Assembly: GCF_001756855.1 (NCBI RefSeq)
Contig: NZ_MAYS01000108.1
Location: 1-36,273 of the forward strand
Length of the DNA: 36,273 bases
Source: Candidatus Erwinia dacicola
GTDB lineage: Bacteria > Pseudomonadota > Gammaproteobacteria > Enterobacterales > Enterobacteriaceae
Direction of reading: 5' to 3'
Positions 36,253-36,273 of this stretch are shown here, one piece after another; the first letter of the stretch is position 1, and every line of letters starts with the position of its first letter. Below the pieces are notes generated by a model. It saw only the letters and a program-made list of their open reading frames with translations. It was not told the origin of the DNA and ran no database searches. The position numbers and the translations under genes were made by a program.

Positions 36253-36273
36253 AACAGCATAAGAAGAGCATAT

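Noticed and set aside
1-36273. CRISPR arrays or insertion sequences
   Set aside because: No regularly spaced repeats and no transposase other than the phage integrase were seen.

Overview
The window looks like a nearly complete temperate podovirus (prophage) of an enterobacterium such as Klebsiella, Enterobacter, Citrobacter or Salmonella. Its head genes resemble the epsilon15/BPP-1 group and its internal virion proteins resemble those of T7. The host call is an inference from gene content, from consensus enterobacterial LexA boxes and from typical sigma-70 and Shine-Dalgarno signals. No unambiguous bacterial chromosome flank or att site is visible. No holin, endolysin or spanin gene is visible either.

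Layout. 38-1291: P4-type integrase. 1288-5053 (minus strand): early left operon transcribed from a PL-like promoter, with two small proteins, a YqaJ/lambda-type exonuclease, RecT, an AlpA-like DNA-binding protein, a PerC-like protein, a small protein and a phage N6-adenine methyltransferase. 5205-6180: immunity core with a tandem-HTH repressor (minus) and a Cro-like protein (plus), separated by three operators. 6330-11485 (plus): replication (a broken O/DnaT-like gene and a P-like helicase loader), a RuvC-like resolvase and many small early proteins. 11568-11897: UmuD'-like gene under a LexA box. 11954-14022: terminase. 14069-15350 (minus): a candidate 0.8-kb structured noncoding RNA with its own promoter and terminators, followed by a membrane/SPFH-tail gene broken by one stop codon. 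15418-31843: portal, scaffold, capsid, cement/staple, tail tube, nozzle and internal virion proteins. 31843-36252: accessory right end with a small membrane protein, a Bro-N antirepressor preceded by a C4-type antisense RNA, a LexA-controlled stand-alone antirepressor domain, the tailspike and an unknown AT-rich gene.

How it works together. One 15-bp palindrome, TTACC-N5-GGTAA, occurs seven times perfectly and at least five more times with one mismatch. All twelve lie in intergenic or promoter DNA, spread from 5.07 to 33.57 kb. I infer these are operators for the 196-aa repressor, so it would silence early, replication, terminase, noncoding RNA and antirepressor promoters directly. The repressor has two HTH domains but no S24 peptidase domain, so RecA-stimulated self-cleavage is not expected. 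Instead, two consensus LexA boxes (CTGT-N8-ACAG) precede a UmuD'-like gene and a small protein homologous to the C-terminal domain of the Bro antirepressor. The natural model is SOS induction through a LexA-controlled antirepressor, with the C4-controlled Bro protein as a second antirepressor layer.

Integrity. Four genes carry lesions: frameshifts in the replication gene, the largest internal virion gene (7-A tract) and the bro gene (9-A tract), and a stop codon in the SPFH-tail gene. Either the prophage is decaying or some homopolymer lengths are sequencing errors.
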